The notes beneath the pieces are model-generated. The model saw nothing but the letters and a program-made list of their open reading frames with translations. It had not been told where the DNA came from and made no database searches. The translations under genes and the position numbers were made by a program. 28,352 nt of DNA from Bacteroidales bacterium UBA755 (GTDB lineage: Bacteria > Bacteroidota > Bacteroidia > Bacteroidales > UBA932), in NCBI GenBank assembly GCA_002297815.1, contig DBKH01000050.1:1-28352 (forward strand), written 5' to 3'. Positions 16,838-26,400 of the stretch are shown in pieces. Positions within the stretch are counted from its first letter, which is position 1; every line of letters begins with the position of its first letter.

Positions 16838-16861
16838 ATTGAAATTCTCCGCAATTTCAAT
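16838..16861. repeat. 9-bp perfect inverted repeat upstream of the protease
   Basis: ATTGAAATT, spacer CTCCGC, AATTTCAAT. It lies 11 bases upstream of the protease ATG, so it would fall in the leader of the operon mRNA or act as an operator. ATTGAATAT at about 16908-16916 resembles one arm. The rest of the 306-base divergent gap (16828-17133) shows only one clear promoter box, for the + strand gene; I found no TAnnTTTG for the protease operon. Confidence 0.45.
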
Positions 16862-17102
16862 ATATTCTTGATAAAAAGCAAGAGAATCTTTGGATATATA
16901 TTCATAAATTGAATATTTCTCTTTGTTCATAATGCCTTTGCTTTGTTTGAAGAATGATTGTGATTTTAGGAACCAATGGAGATGGCATGATGAAGCCAGG
17001 AATGTAGTTGTCCATGTTGTCCTTGTTTTATTGATTGTAAATCAAGTGATTATTGTTTATTTCTGTCCATATCCTAACGCTAAAACAAATGGAATGTCAT
17101 AG

Positions 17103-17110
17103 TAACTTTG
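17103..17110 (+). promoter_or_regulatory. -7 promoter box of the second TonB-dependent gene
   Basis: TAACTTTG is an exact TAnnTTTG match, ending 23 bases before the ATG at 17134. Transcription would start near 17116. No clear -33 TTTG at the usual distance. Confidence 0.55.
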
Positions 17111-17133
17111 CACCGTGAAAAAGTGAAACGAAA

Positions 17134-19608
17134 ATGACAAAATTTAAATTACTCGCTATTGCCATTGTGGCAACCCTTTGCGGAATTAACATGGATGCGG
17201 CTAGGCAGAACACTTCTGAGATCAGAGGTTCAGTATGTGACAAAAACACCGGTGAGCCGCTTGGCTGGGCGACTGTAGCCCTGATGAAGGCTGACAGCAC
17301 TTTGGTCTCAGGTACTACTTGTGATGATAAAGGAATATATTCCCTTCAGGCCGCCCCTGGCGAGTACATCCTTAAGGCTTCCCTTATCGGCTATTCAGAT
17401 TTCAGCAAGACCGTGACTATTGTTCCTGGTCATAATGAAATGGACCCTTTGAATATGTCTGAGGACACTCAGATGTTGTCAGGTGCAACGGTTACCGAGC
17501 GTGTCAAACTTGTCGAGATGAAGATCGACAAACTGGTGATGAATGTCTCCCAAAGCGCGTTCGCTCAGGGCAGCAACGCTCTTGAGCTCATCAAGAAGGC
17601 TCCGGGTGTTATGATTGACAAGGACGGCAAGGTGACGTTGAACGGCAAGGCTGTCCAGATTTGGATCGATGGCCGTCCGTCCTATCTTGACGGAAAGGGG
17701 CTTGAGGCTCTGCTCAGATCGACATCCGGCTCGTCCATCGAGAAGTTTGAGCTAATGGAGCACCCTTCAGCTAAATATGACGCAGAGGGTCAGGGTGGAA
17801 TCATCAACATCAAGACAAAGCGCAATCTCATGTCGGGCCTTAACGGAGAGATCAGCACTGATGACGGAGGAATGTACTTCGGAAGCACGGATCGTTTCCT
17901 CATGCGCGAGAGCCTCAACGGCAACATAAACTACAGGACGGCGAAGACCAACACATTTGTGTCTGCTTATCAGGGAATTTATGACATGGACATAGATCTT
18001 GACATAGACAACAAGCTGACGCAGAACGGGATCCCGTTTGAAATCCGTGCCAAGTCGCTTCAACGAGACCGTTTCAGCAACTGGCAGGTGCGTTTCGGCA
18101 ACGACTGGTTCATCGACAAGAAGAACACATTGGGATTTATCGTGAACTTGCCGGGCTCCCGTAATGTCCAGAAGTCCGACAGAGACAACAACGTCACCAC
18201 CCAGACCCTTGGGGACAAGGAGATTGAACGTGCCGAGTCCGCGACTTGGAACGAGGACAAGAGCCGTCAGACCAACGGAAACCTCAACTTTACCCACATC
18301 TTTGACGAGGCGACGAACTCTGAACTTACATTGAATTTGGACTACTATCATAACGCCAACACGACTGCGAACGACCAGAAGACATTTACCCGTACACTGG
18401 CAGCACCAGAATGGATCCCTTCCACAAGGCTTGTGGATTCCGACAACAAGGTGAACATCTGGTCAGCGAAGGCTGACTATGAGGCTACCGTGTTCAATTT
18501 CGCCCGGTTGGAGGCCGGAGCGAAGTGGGCGTTGTCCAAAACGGCCAACACGACATCAAGAACGGAGACCGGTCCGTCCGCTGTCAACACCGGCACAAGG
18601 TTCAAATATCGCGAGAACATCGGGGCGGCCTACTTCTCTCTCGCTGCTCAGTTCGGTCCTAAATGGTCAGCCAAGGCTGGATTGAGGGGTGAATACACCA
18701 ACTCTCTCGGAGATTGGAACACAGCCGGAGACCGAAGCAAGCGCAGTTACTTCGACTTATTCCCAACTGCTTTTGTCGGATTCAATCCGTCCGCTGCACT
18801 TCGCTTTTCAGTGTCCTACACCAGAAGGATCCAGCGTCCAAGCTACAACACTCTCAATCTAGTTGAGTACTTTGTCGATGCGCACACCTACACGGTCGGA
18901 GATCCGGACCTGCGTCCGTCATATTCAGACGAGGCTTCCTTCATGGCTGGTTTCGGCCAGCACTTCTCGGTGTCCACATCCTTCAGCCATTCAAGCGGAT
19001 TGTTCTCCCAGCTTCCTGCTCTCAAAGAGAATGGAGACCAGTTGCTGACATGGGCTAATTTCGGCAGACAGAACATGTTCGCTCTTACGGCCAACATGAC
19101 GGAACTGCCTCTCGCCAATTGGCTTGTCTGGACGCTAAGCTGTACGGGACTTTATTCGGATGCCCGCACCTCCGGCCTGTCAGAGAACGAGACATTCACG
19201 CTGTCCTGCTATTCATGTTTCACATTCAACCTTCCGAAGGACTGGAAGGTGCAGTTGGACGGCTACTACCGCTCACCGATGGCGTACGGCTACTTCAAAC
19301 TGCATGACCTCTATTCTATGAATATAGGCGTGAAGAAGACAATGCTTGATGGCCGCCTTACCCTTTCCGTCAATCTGGATGATGTCCTGCGAAGCCTGAA
19401 CACGAACCTGGATTGTCTTGGGTTCGGTTCGGACACCGTTCTGGGTAATATGAACAGTTCTTTCATCGGTCAGAAGTATTACTCCCAAATGCTTCACGTA
19501 GGTCTGAGCTGGAGGTTCGGAAAAGCGCAGCAGGCACGTTCACGCAAAGTAGGCAACATTGATGAAGCATCACGAATAGGAAGCGGCAGCGGACTGGGCG
19601 GAAAGTAG
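17134..19608 (+). CDS. TonB-dependent outer-membrane protein, OMP_b-brl_3 type
   Basis: An 824-residue outer-membrane receptor-like protein. Signal peptide about 1-23 (LLAIAIVATLCGINMDAA). Residues about 29-110 are a carboxypeptidase-regulatory-like domain (IRGSVCDKNTGEPLGWATVA). The plug follows, about 120-230 (NALELIKKAPGVMIDKDGKV, AKYDAEGQGGIINIKTKRN). The long barrel has the RRIQRPSYNTLNLVEYF and DPDLRPSYSDE blocks typical of the outer membrane beta-barrel family PF14905. After the last strand (VGLSWRFG) there is a basic, Gly/Ser-rich tail of about 30 residues, which is common in this family. It lacks a SusD partner. Divergent from the protease operon and followed by the TPR-HTH gene, so it may share that regulation. 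Substrate unknown. Confidence 0.88.
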   Translation: MTKFKLLAIAIVATLCGINMDAARQNTSEIRGSVCDKNTGEPLGWATVALMKADSTLVSGTTCDDKGIYSLQAAPGEYILKASLIGYSDFSKTVTIVPGHNEMDPLNMSEDTQMLSGATVTERVKLVEMKIDKLVMNVSQSAFAQGSNALELIKKAPGVMIDKDGKVTLNGKAVQIWIDGRPSYLDGKGLEALLRSTSGSSIEKFELMEHPSAKYDAEGQGGIINIKTKRNLMSGLNGEISTDDGGMYFGSTDRFLMRESLNGNINYRTAKTNTFVSAYQGIYDMDIDLDIDNKLTQNGIPFEIRAKSLQRDRFSNWQVRFGNDWFIDKKNTLGFIVNLPGSRNVQKSDRDNNVTTQTLGDKEIERAESATWNEDKSRQTNGNLNFTHIFDEATNSELTLNLDYYHNANTTANDQKTFTRTLAAPEWIPSTRLVDSDNKVNIWSAKADYEATVFNFARLEAGAKWALSKTANTTSRTETGPSAVNTGTRFKYRENIGAAYFSLAAQFGPKWSAKAGLRGEYTNSLGDWNTAGDRSKRSYFDLFPTAFVGFNPSAALRFSVSYTRRIQRPSYNTLNLVEYFVDAHTYTVGDPDLRPSYSDEASFMAGFGQHFSVSTSFSHSSGLFSQLPALKENGDQLLTWANFGRQNMFALTANMTELPLANWLVWTLSCTGLYSDARTSGLSENETFTLSCYSCFTFNLPKDWKVQLDGYYRSPMAYGYFKLHDLYSMNIGVKKTMLDGRLTLSVNLDDVLRSLNTNLDCLGFGSDTVLGNMNSSFIGQKYYSQMLHVGLSWRFGKAQQARSRKVGNIDEASRIGSGSGLGGK

Positions 19609-19617
19609 TAGACTTCA

Positions 19618-19655
19618 CGGGATCCGCTATATTCTGAAATATTCCCGGATTTTTT
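19618..19655 (+). terminator. Probable terminator after the TonB-dependent gene
   Basis: CGGGA (19618-19622) pairs with TCCCG (19643-19647), and inside it ATATT-CTGA-AATAT forms the stem tip, leaving one six-base bulge. A run of six T's ends at 19655. It starts ten bases after the stop and directly abuts the next promoter box. Confidence 0.5.
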
Positions 19656-19656
19656 C

Positions 19657-19664
19657 TAACTTTG
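19657..19664 (+). promoter_or_regulatory. -7 promoter box of the TPR-HTH gene
   Basis: TAACTTTG, an exact TAnnTTTG match, lies 51 bases before the chosen ATG at 19716. This indicates that the TPR-HTH gene is transcribed separately from the gene before it. The longer reading frame from 19662 would begin inside the promoter, which argues for the later start. Confidence 0.55.
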
Positions 19665-19715
19665 CGTTCAGGCAAAAGCCGATTGGACCAACCGGCTAAC
19701 TACCAGCTGCCTGTG

Positions 19716-21326
19716 ATGATTATGTTGAGAAAGTATCCTGCGATTATATTCCTTGTCTGTGCTTTGATGGCATTTTCGTGTGGCCGTGGAGCAAGACTTC
19801 CTGAAGATTTAAGTCGGGCCGAGAGTCTTTTGGACTCCCGGCCTGACAGCGCTTTGACCATACTGGATTCGTTGTCATATTCAGAATCATCCAGCCGTTA
19901 TCTTTATGCGTCATATTGCCTTTTAAGGACTTGCGCTGAGTACAATGCGTACAAACCTGGAATTGATGAGAATCTGATGAATGTCGGGGTTGATTATTTC
20001 CTGAAGTACGGTACCCATGACCGTAAGGCTTTGGCTTACTATCTTCGTGCTGTGGTCAGGCAGGACAACAAGTCTGGAAGTGAGGCGGAGTGGGCCAGTG
20101 ATCTGCTCTTTGCTACCAAAGAGATTAAAGGTTCTGACAATCACATGCTTGCGGCTTTGATCTATTTGCGCTACGCTGTCGTGCTTAATGACCGGAAATG
20201 GTATGACGCATCCTTGCCTTATATGGAGAAAGGGTTGGAGGAGGCTGAGAAGGTCGGTTCGCTTCCGTTACAGGTGACAGCTCTGATCAATCTGTCCCAT
20301 CGCTCGTTATTCCTTGGGGATGAGAACAAGGACTATTCGGAAGCGATTGAATATGCTGTCCGCGCGGTCGAGTTATCCAAAGGTCAGGATAATGATTATG
20401 CCAGAGCACTTTACAACCTTGCCGCGAGCTATAGCCGTGATGGTCAATTTGATAAGGCTTTGGAATGCGCCTCTACCGCTGTTCGCACTCAGGAAAAACT
20501 TTTTAGGGAAGGGAAACGTAAATCTAGAGTGCGATATGCCGTGCTTGCTGACGCTTTCCGTAAGATGAACATGCCGGATTCGGCTCTTTTCTATGCCGCC
20601 AAAGAGATGGAAGCTCCGGATTTGATAGCAAAGCTTTCCGGATCTCAGCTCAGCTACATAGTGTATCGTGACCTGCTTGATGACAAAGAGAATGCTGTCA
20701 AGTATCTGACAATTCATAATGAGATCAAAAGCCAATTGGAAGCGTCTCAGCAAAACGAACAGATCATCGAGAACCGTGTCGAGGCAGAGAAGGCTGACAT
20801 TCGTTCCTCCAGAAGCCGGGTAATTGGTTCTGCCGTGGCTGCGGTTCTGTCTTTGATTGTAGCGTTGTACGTGATTGTTCGTCTGTTCAGGAGGCGTCTG
20901 AGAAAGCGGGACGAGGCCATCGATCGGAAGAATAGCGAGATAGGGAAGAGCAGGACTTTGCTTCACGAGAGCGAGTCGGAACGCAGCGAACTTCGATCTG
21001 TCCTGATGTTCAAGGACAAACTGGTGATGTCGCTTCAGCAGAATCCGCGCTATCTGTCTGATGCTGAGTGGGGGCGGCTGGAGAAGATTCTGGACGATGT
21101 CTGCAACCGTTTTACGGAGAGGCTTCGCTCCTCGTTCCCTGGTCTGACCGGTGCCGAGCTTCGCATCGCGGTTCTTCTACGTTTCGGCTTCACCGGCAAG
21201 CAGATGGCCTCGATGATGGGAATATCCCCGACCTCAGTCACGAAAGGCAAGCAGCGTCTCAAGGCCCGTGTCGCCTCCGCCCTCCCCGAAGGCTCCACCA
21301 TCGATGAGTTCATCGCCACGTTCTAG
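19716..21326 (+). CDS. Membrane-anchored TPR protein with C-terminal helix-turn-helix, likely regulator
   Basis: From ATG 19716 this is a 536-residue protein. It starts with a lipobox-like signal (LVCALMAFSC, Cys22). Residues about 30-340 are TPR-like helical repeats (DSALTILDSL, YSEAIEYAVRAVELSK, QFDKALECASTAVRTQEKLF). One transmembrane segment follows at about 369-389 with a basic flank (RLFRRRLRKR). A coiled stretch comes next, then a C-terminal HTH at about 478-517 (LTGAELRIAVLLRFGFTGKQ, MASMMGISPTSVTKGKQRLK) resembling LuxR or sigma region-4 folds. This suits a one-component regulator that senses in the periplasm through the TPRs and binds DNA inside. Neighbouring transport genes are the likely targets, by inference. 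ATG 19722 is an alternative start. Confidence 0.78.
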   Translation: MIMLRKYPAIIFLVCALMAFSCGRGARLPEDLSRAESLLDSRPDSALTILDSLSYSESSSRYLYASYCLLRTCAEYNAYKPGIDENLMNVGVDYFLKYGTHDRKALAYYLRAVVRQDNKSGSEAEWASDLLFATKEIKGSDNHMLAALIYLRYAVVLNDRKWYDASLPYMEKGLEEAEKVGSLPLQVTALINLSHRSLFLGDENKDYSEAIEYAVRAVELSKGQDNDYARALYNLAASYSRDGQFDKALECASTAVRTQEKLFREGKRKSRVRYAVLADAFRKMNMPDSALFYAAKEMEAPDLIAKLSGSQLSYIVYRDLLDDKENAVKYLTIHNEIKSQLEASQQNEQIIENRVEAEKADIRSSRSRVIGSAVAAVLSLIVALYVIVRLFRRRLRKRDEAIDRKNSEIGKSRTLLHESESERSELRSVLMFKDKLVMSLQQNPRYLSDAEWGRLEKILDDVCNRFTERLRSSFPGLTGAELRIAVLLRFGFTGKQMASMMGISPTSVTKGKQRLKARVASALPEGSTIDEFIATF

Positions 21327-21712
21327 TTTAGGAATCAATCGAAAGGACGAATGACGGAAGTCTGGTTTCAGATTTCTGATTTTTACGGAACTCCTTCACG
21401 GTCAAAAGCCCCTGAGATAGCCGAGACATGGCTCTGCCTGAAATAGTCCTTGCTCCAAGTGCAAGTTTTTCATTCGAAGACCAAACGCAAGTGTTTCCAG
21501 GGCACATCGTGCTGAAAGCGTTTCGTAAGGAACTTTCTGAACGAAGGTAACGGAATATTCACTACCTTTTACGAAAAATTTTGGAAACCGGCATAACTTC
21601 TCAAAAGTGGCTATCAATCAGACAACACGCCACTATGTAAAATAGAAACACTGAAGATTGATACTGTCTTAATAGTTTTTTCATTATATTTGGTGAACGA
21701 TGGCCATTGATA
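21327..21712. other. Structured intergenic region with no convincing gene
   Basis: About 385 bases between the TPR-HTH gene and the Jet operon. It holds a terminator-like hairpin (CTTGC-TCCAAGT-GCAAG followed by five T's, 21449-21470) and an imperfect inverted repeat (TTTCGTAAGG at 21521-21530, CCTTTTACGAAA at 21565-21576). A - strand open frame of 71 codons spans 21402-21617; it has no family resemblance I can name and may be a shadow of a dispersed repeat. The Jet promoter occupies the right end. No RNA gene was recognised. Confidence 0.5.
21685..21692 (+). promoter_or_regulatory. -7 promoter box of the Jet operon
   Basis: TATATTTG matches TAnnTTTG exactly and lies 20 bases before the ATG at 21713. 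A TTG at 21658-21660 is a little too far away (24 bases) to be a good -33 element. The leader would be about 15 bases. Confidence 0.5.
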
Positions 21713-22909
21713 ATGAGTACTTTTCACAACATAGATGAACTGACACGGTGCCTTGACAGGGAGAAGAGACTGCTGAATGAATTATTCGCCAAGCGCAACA
21801 CCCTTTCTTTCAGATACGATTATGCCTTGGAGTTAACCGACTACAAGGCTGAACGAATAAAATATCTGATAGAGAATGAGGTTATCCGTGAAAGCGGTGA
21901 CTTTCTGGAGATGGAGGACATCTATGTACAATTCTTCGAAGAGGTCCTTCAAATCAACGAGGAAATCAATGTCGCAAGTGTACAGGATTACATCACGCAT
22001 CTTAAGGAGAACATCGAATACTGGATGAGTTCCGGAAGCGAGAAGGATAAGTATAAATATTCCAATGAAGTCAGAAGGGCGCTGAAGCGAATTGCTTTGG
22101 CGACAGAGAAGAACGTCATCGATGTAAAAAGGAATATTGACAGAACGTATAAGAGCGAACCTGACTACAAAATCAAAAAGAAGAAACTTGAGAATCTGGA
22201 TTCCAAACGTAAAGGAATATCCTCGTTGATTGACAGTGCGGAGCGGGTTATTGACGAAGAAAACACTTTCTTTACGGTTGCGATGGACAATCAGATGAGA
22301 AGCGTTGTCAATGATGTGCGTCTCCAGATGAAAGACTCTTATCATAACTTGATTGAGATTGAGCGACAGATCATCACTTACCTTAATCTGATAGAATATC
22401 AGAATATGCTTCTGGAGAAAGCCCGTCGCCTCAGATACCTTAAGGATCAACTCATTCTCGAAGACGCGACAAACATTCGGCAGATAGCATCCGAAATGAA
22501 TCCTGTGACATTCGAGCCGGAGACGAGGACGTTGAACCGTAGACTCTCTCTGGAAAGGATGCAGAACGACGACAGCGTTCAAGAGGCTATATTGAAAGTT
22601 GTGAAAGAGAGCGGGAGCAGACATTCCTCTCAAGGAAGAATGGCCGGAGACATTCCGGAATCATACCTGACAAATGAGCGCAGAATCAATGATTCCTTTA
22701 ATCTTAAAGGTATATTCAATGCCTTCACCGCCACTGGGCACAATTTGTTCAAGTTCATTTGGAATTATGAATATCATACACCGGTTTCCAACAACACGAG
22801 AATAATGATATTCTGCCAGATTGCTTCCATATTCTCCGACAGCCTCAGTTTCACCAATGAATATGAAAGATCCGGGGATATTGAATATCCGGTCGTTAAT
22901 GCAAGATAA
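21713..22909 (+). CDS. jetA: Wadjet JetA-like kleisin subunit
   Basis: A 398-residue, charged, mainly helical protein read as the MukF/kleisin-like subunit of a Wadjet complex. It would bridge the heads of the JetC ATPase dimer. The N-terminal 60 residues suggest a winged-helix (TLSFRYDYALELTDYKAERI). The middle is long helices (KYLIENEVIRESGDFLEMED, then KYSNEVRRALKRIALATEKN). A C-terminal domain (GHNLFKFIWNYEYHTPVSNN, RIMIFCQIASIF) follows. I do not see a family signature in this protein alone; the call rests on size, helical content and its place before JetB, JetC and JetD in the usual order. An upstream TTG at 21707 is a weaker start than this ATG. Eight bases separate it from jetB. Confidence 0.72.
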   Translation: MSTFHNIDELTRCLDREKRLLNELFAKRNTLSFRYDYALELTDYKAERIKYLIENEVIRESGDFLEMEDIYVQFFEEVLQINEEINVASVQDYITHLKENIEYWMSSGSEKDKYKYSNEVRRALKRIALATEKNVIDVKRNIDRTYKSEPDYKIKKKKLENLDSKRKGISSLIDSAERVIDEENTFFTVAMDNQMRSVVNDVRLQMKDSYHNLIEIERQIITYLNLIEYQNMLLEKARRLRYLKDQLILEDATNIRQIASEMNPVTFEPETRTLNRRLSLERMQNDDSVQEAILKVVKESGSRHSSQGRMAGDIPESYLTNERRINDSFNLKGIFNAFTATGHNLFKFIWNYEYHTPVSNNTRIMIFCQIASIFSDSLSFTNEYERSGDIEYPVVNAR

Positions 22910-22917
22910 CAGTTAAT

Positions 22918-23469
22918 ATGAGATATACCACAGAAATATTCGAGACCCTCTCAAAGGGCAAATTCATTTCAGCCAACAGTCTGGACAAGGCCCAGCAACA
23001 TTGGTTCGATGACATTGAGGATAATTTCCAGGAATACTATGACTTCTTCATCCAGATTGGATATTCTCTTGAAATGGGAAACGGATATTGTTTTTTCACC
23101 AGACCTATTTCCAAGGTGGATCTTGAGACCAAGATAAAGTCATTGATGAAATGGATTGACAACCTTTCATTTCTTAAGTCGTTCAATTCCCTGTTTGGTT
23201 CGGGGTTCACATTCACGAAAGCCGACATCCTCGTCCAGTTTTCGTGTAATGTGGAATTGAAAAACCTGATTTCCAAAATGTTTTCAGGAAAGAGCAGCAA
23301 TGAGGACAAGATTGAAGCTCTTATCAACGACCTTATGCGCGAAGGGTTCATTGAAACCGAGAATGAGATTGAGGGGCGATACAAAGTGCTGAACTCGTTC
23401 GGTTATATTGAAGAAATAGTACAAAAGATTGACATAGCGGAGGAGACTGACAATGAGGAATCTAAGTAA
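22918..23469 (+). CDS. jetB: Wadjet JetB-like (MukE-type) subunit
   Basis: A 183-residue protein of the size and character of MukE/JetB, the winged-helix partner that binds the kleisin and DNA. The start LSKGKFISANS (about 11-21) and the block FFIQIGYSLEMGNGYCFFTR (about 42-61) match the pattern seen in this family, where a short wing ends in a G-Y-aromatic segment. A later MREGFIETENEIEGRYKVLN (about 140-159) looks like a second winged helix. Its last 17 bases overlap the start of jetC, implying coupled translation and fixed subunit ratio. Assignment depends on neighbours as well as on these motifs. Confidence 0.78.
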   Translation: MRYTTEIFETLSKGKFISANSLDKAQQHWFDDIEDNFQEYYDFFIQIGYSLEMGNGYCFFTRPISKVDLETKIKSLMKWIDNLSFLKSFNSLFGSGFTFTKADILVQFSCNVELKNLISKMFSGKSSNEDKIEALINDLMREGFIETENEIEGRYKVLNSFGYIEEIVQKIDIAEETDNEESK

Positions 23470-26400
23470 AATCATATTCATAAATAGCGCTAACATCCCG
23501 TATTCCGAGACAAGGCTTGACGGCAACGTGCATTTCATAGGGACCCAGGGTGTAGGGAAAAGTACAATCCTGCGTGCTATATTATTCTTTTACAACGCCT
23601 CACCTATCCATCTGGGGATTCCGAAGGAGAAAAAGAATTTCGACGCTTTCTATTTTCCGTTTTCCAACTCGTACATAATCTATGAAGTGGAACGGGAAAA
23701 CGGATCTTATAGCATAATAGTCTATAAATCAATGGGACGTGTCTGCTACAGGTTCGTTGATGCCCCATACGATAGAACTTGGTTCATCGGCCTTGGCAAC
23801 AAAGTTTATGAAGACTGGACAGAAGTCAGGCATCGGATCAGCGAGTCAAGCGGCACCCAACCGTCAAGAAAAGTTGCTACCTTCGAACTTTTCCGCGACA
23901 TTATCTATGGCAACAACAGACGGCCGGAGATGGTTGACTTCCGGAAATATGCTATTGTCGAAAGTCCCAAATATCAGAATATTCCACGAACCATCCAGAA
24001 TGTGTTTCTTAACACCAAACTGGATGCCGATTTCATAAAGGACACAATCATCAAGTCAATGACGGACGATGACTTAAGCATTGACCTTGATTATTTCAGA
24101 AATCAGATCCGAGAGTTCGAAAATGAGTACAATGACATTTACCTTTGGCTCAAGAAGGAGGCTAATGGCACAAACAGAAAGACAATTCAGGCAGAAGATG
24201 TCCTGAGGAAATATAACGCTATCCTATATTCACGTAAGCATATCCGCGAACTTCGTGAAGAATTGAATTATGCGCTCAGGCAATGCCTTGAAAGCAAGCC
24301 TGAAACCGAAAGGCTCATTGGAGACACCTTATCGGAACTGGAACGAGCCGAGCGACTCATTTCCGAAGAGACCCGAAAATATAACAAAGAGTTGGACGCT
24401 TTGAAAAAGTCCATTAATATTCTTGGCGACAAGATCAATGAGAGCAGGAAAAGGAAACGGAAATACGATGATATGCGGATATCCGAAATCATCAGGCGTG
24501 TCAAGCAGGAAGAATCTTTGACCTCAGAGAAAGCCAACACTGAAGCCATTCTTAGGGAACTTACATCAGGGAGCAGGGATATTTCGCTGAAATATAAACG
24601 TATAGAGGATTCTCTTCGGTCCGCTGCAGCGGAAAATAGAAACATACTAAATGCGGAGTTGTCCGAGTTCAAATCAAACAAAGCCGAAGAAAAAGAGCGA
24701 ATTATCTCCGAGGGCAGGAAAACAGAAGACAGAATAAGGTCACTGTCGGCTGAAGATATCAGAGCTTCTGAAGAGTCTGTCTCTGGAATAACTGATCAGC
24801 TGAATGCGGAACGGGTGCGCAGAGAGCGTATTGCCAGGACCAAGTATCACGAAAAGGAAATCAGTGAGAAAGAGTCTGAGATAAAGGTACTTGAGAAGAT
24901 CGTCATAGAATCCGAAGCGGAGAAAAAATCTCTTCATAGGGAAAAGGAATCTATCGCTCGGGAAGAAGATATGTTGCTGAAAGAGTGCGAGATGAAATAT
25001 CACACAACTCTCTCGGAACTTTCCGGCAAATCCACAGAGATAAAGAAAACTATTGATGAAATCAACAGCATACTTGATGGTTACAGAGGCTCATTGTGCG
25101 AATGGCTGTCCGAGAATGTTTCCGGTTGGGAGAGGAACATCGGGAAAGTGATAGATGACCAGAATGTACTCTACAACAGATCATTATCCCCTAAGAGAGT
25201 TGAATATTCCGGAAATATATTCGGAATAACATTGGAACTGTCTGGCATAGAAAAGGAGATTCTAACTCCTGAAATCCTTAAAGGTAGAAAGAACGAGGCA
25301 GAACAGAGGAAAGAGGACATTGACAAAGAGATTGACAAAGCGATAAATGAACGTGAGGCAGAGAAAAATGCCATTGTCAGCAAAGCAAACCGAAAAGCAA
25401 AGACTTTGGACGCAAGAATTCAAGAAATAGGTTTGTGTTGTTATGAGAGCAATGAAGCCATCAAGAAACTGAATGTTGAAATCAACAATCTGAACAAGGC
25501 TGGGAAAGAAAAGAAGGAAAAAGATCTGAATGCCATCGAGCATAGAATAGAAGATTTTGGCAATAGACTTGAGCTTGCAAAGGCGGCACTTTCTCAAAGT
25601 AGGGAAACCCTGAACAAGAAGATCATCATAGCCCAAAAGTCCACTGTCTCCAAAATCTCCGCCATCGAAGCGGGTTTTAAAGAGAAAGAGCATGACATCA
25701 ACAGGAGGTTGCTCCAGTTGAACGAAAATCTTGACTATAAGCTGGCTCAGAACGACAAAGAGAGACTGCTAGAGTTGGAGAACGCTGGTGCGGATGTGGC
25801 ATCCATGAAACGGTACGAAAGTGCTATCCGTGAGATTGACAATGAACTTTCTTTCATAAAGAACCATAGGTCTGACGTTTCTGACTATGAAAAAGACAAA
25901 CGCGAGCTTTTTGACAACGAAGAAGGTTTTATCAGTGAGAAGAAAGAAGTCGAAGCTAAGGTAAAGAATCTTGACGAGCGATTCCGATTACGCAAAGATA
26001 GATTGGAAACGGAAAGGAATAGGCTCCTGAAAATAATCAATGACGAGAAAGAACGACTGAAAACGATCAATGATAATGTTCATGAAGCAAACAACTTCCT
26101 CGAAGATTCCACGCTTAATCCTTATACTGAGCAGACAGACGAGGAAAAGCAAGCCAGCAAGTCTTGCCGTGAGATAACAAATGACTTGAGATCCAGAATC
26201 ATTTCAAGAGAAAATGATATGAAAGCGTTCAAAAGCGCTGTCACCGTGTTCAAAGATGGGTTCTCACCCCGAAACCTTTTCAACTTCAAGACAGGAATGG
26301 TTACAGATCAAGAGTATATGGACTTTGCGGCAGGTTTGGACTCATTCATATCCAATGATATGCTTCAAGAGTACCAAAAACGCATCAGTGAGCGTTACAC

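Noticed and set aside
16828..16905. Longer protease start at ATG 16905
   Set aside because: It would place 26 residues, including a second hydrophobic stretch, before a normal signal peptide starting at MSKRK.
17767..18351. 194-codon - strand frame opposite the TonB-dependent gene
   Set aside because: Fully inside a clear receptor gene, no start context or family match.
21833..22633. 266-codon - strand frame opposite jetA
   Set aside because: It is antisense to a well-supported gene in a tightly coupled operon and its translation shows no domain; an artefact of codon use.
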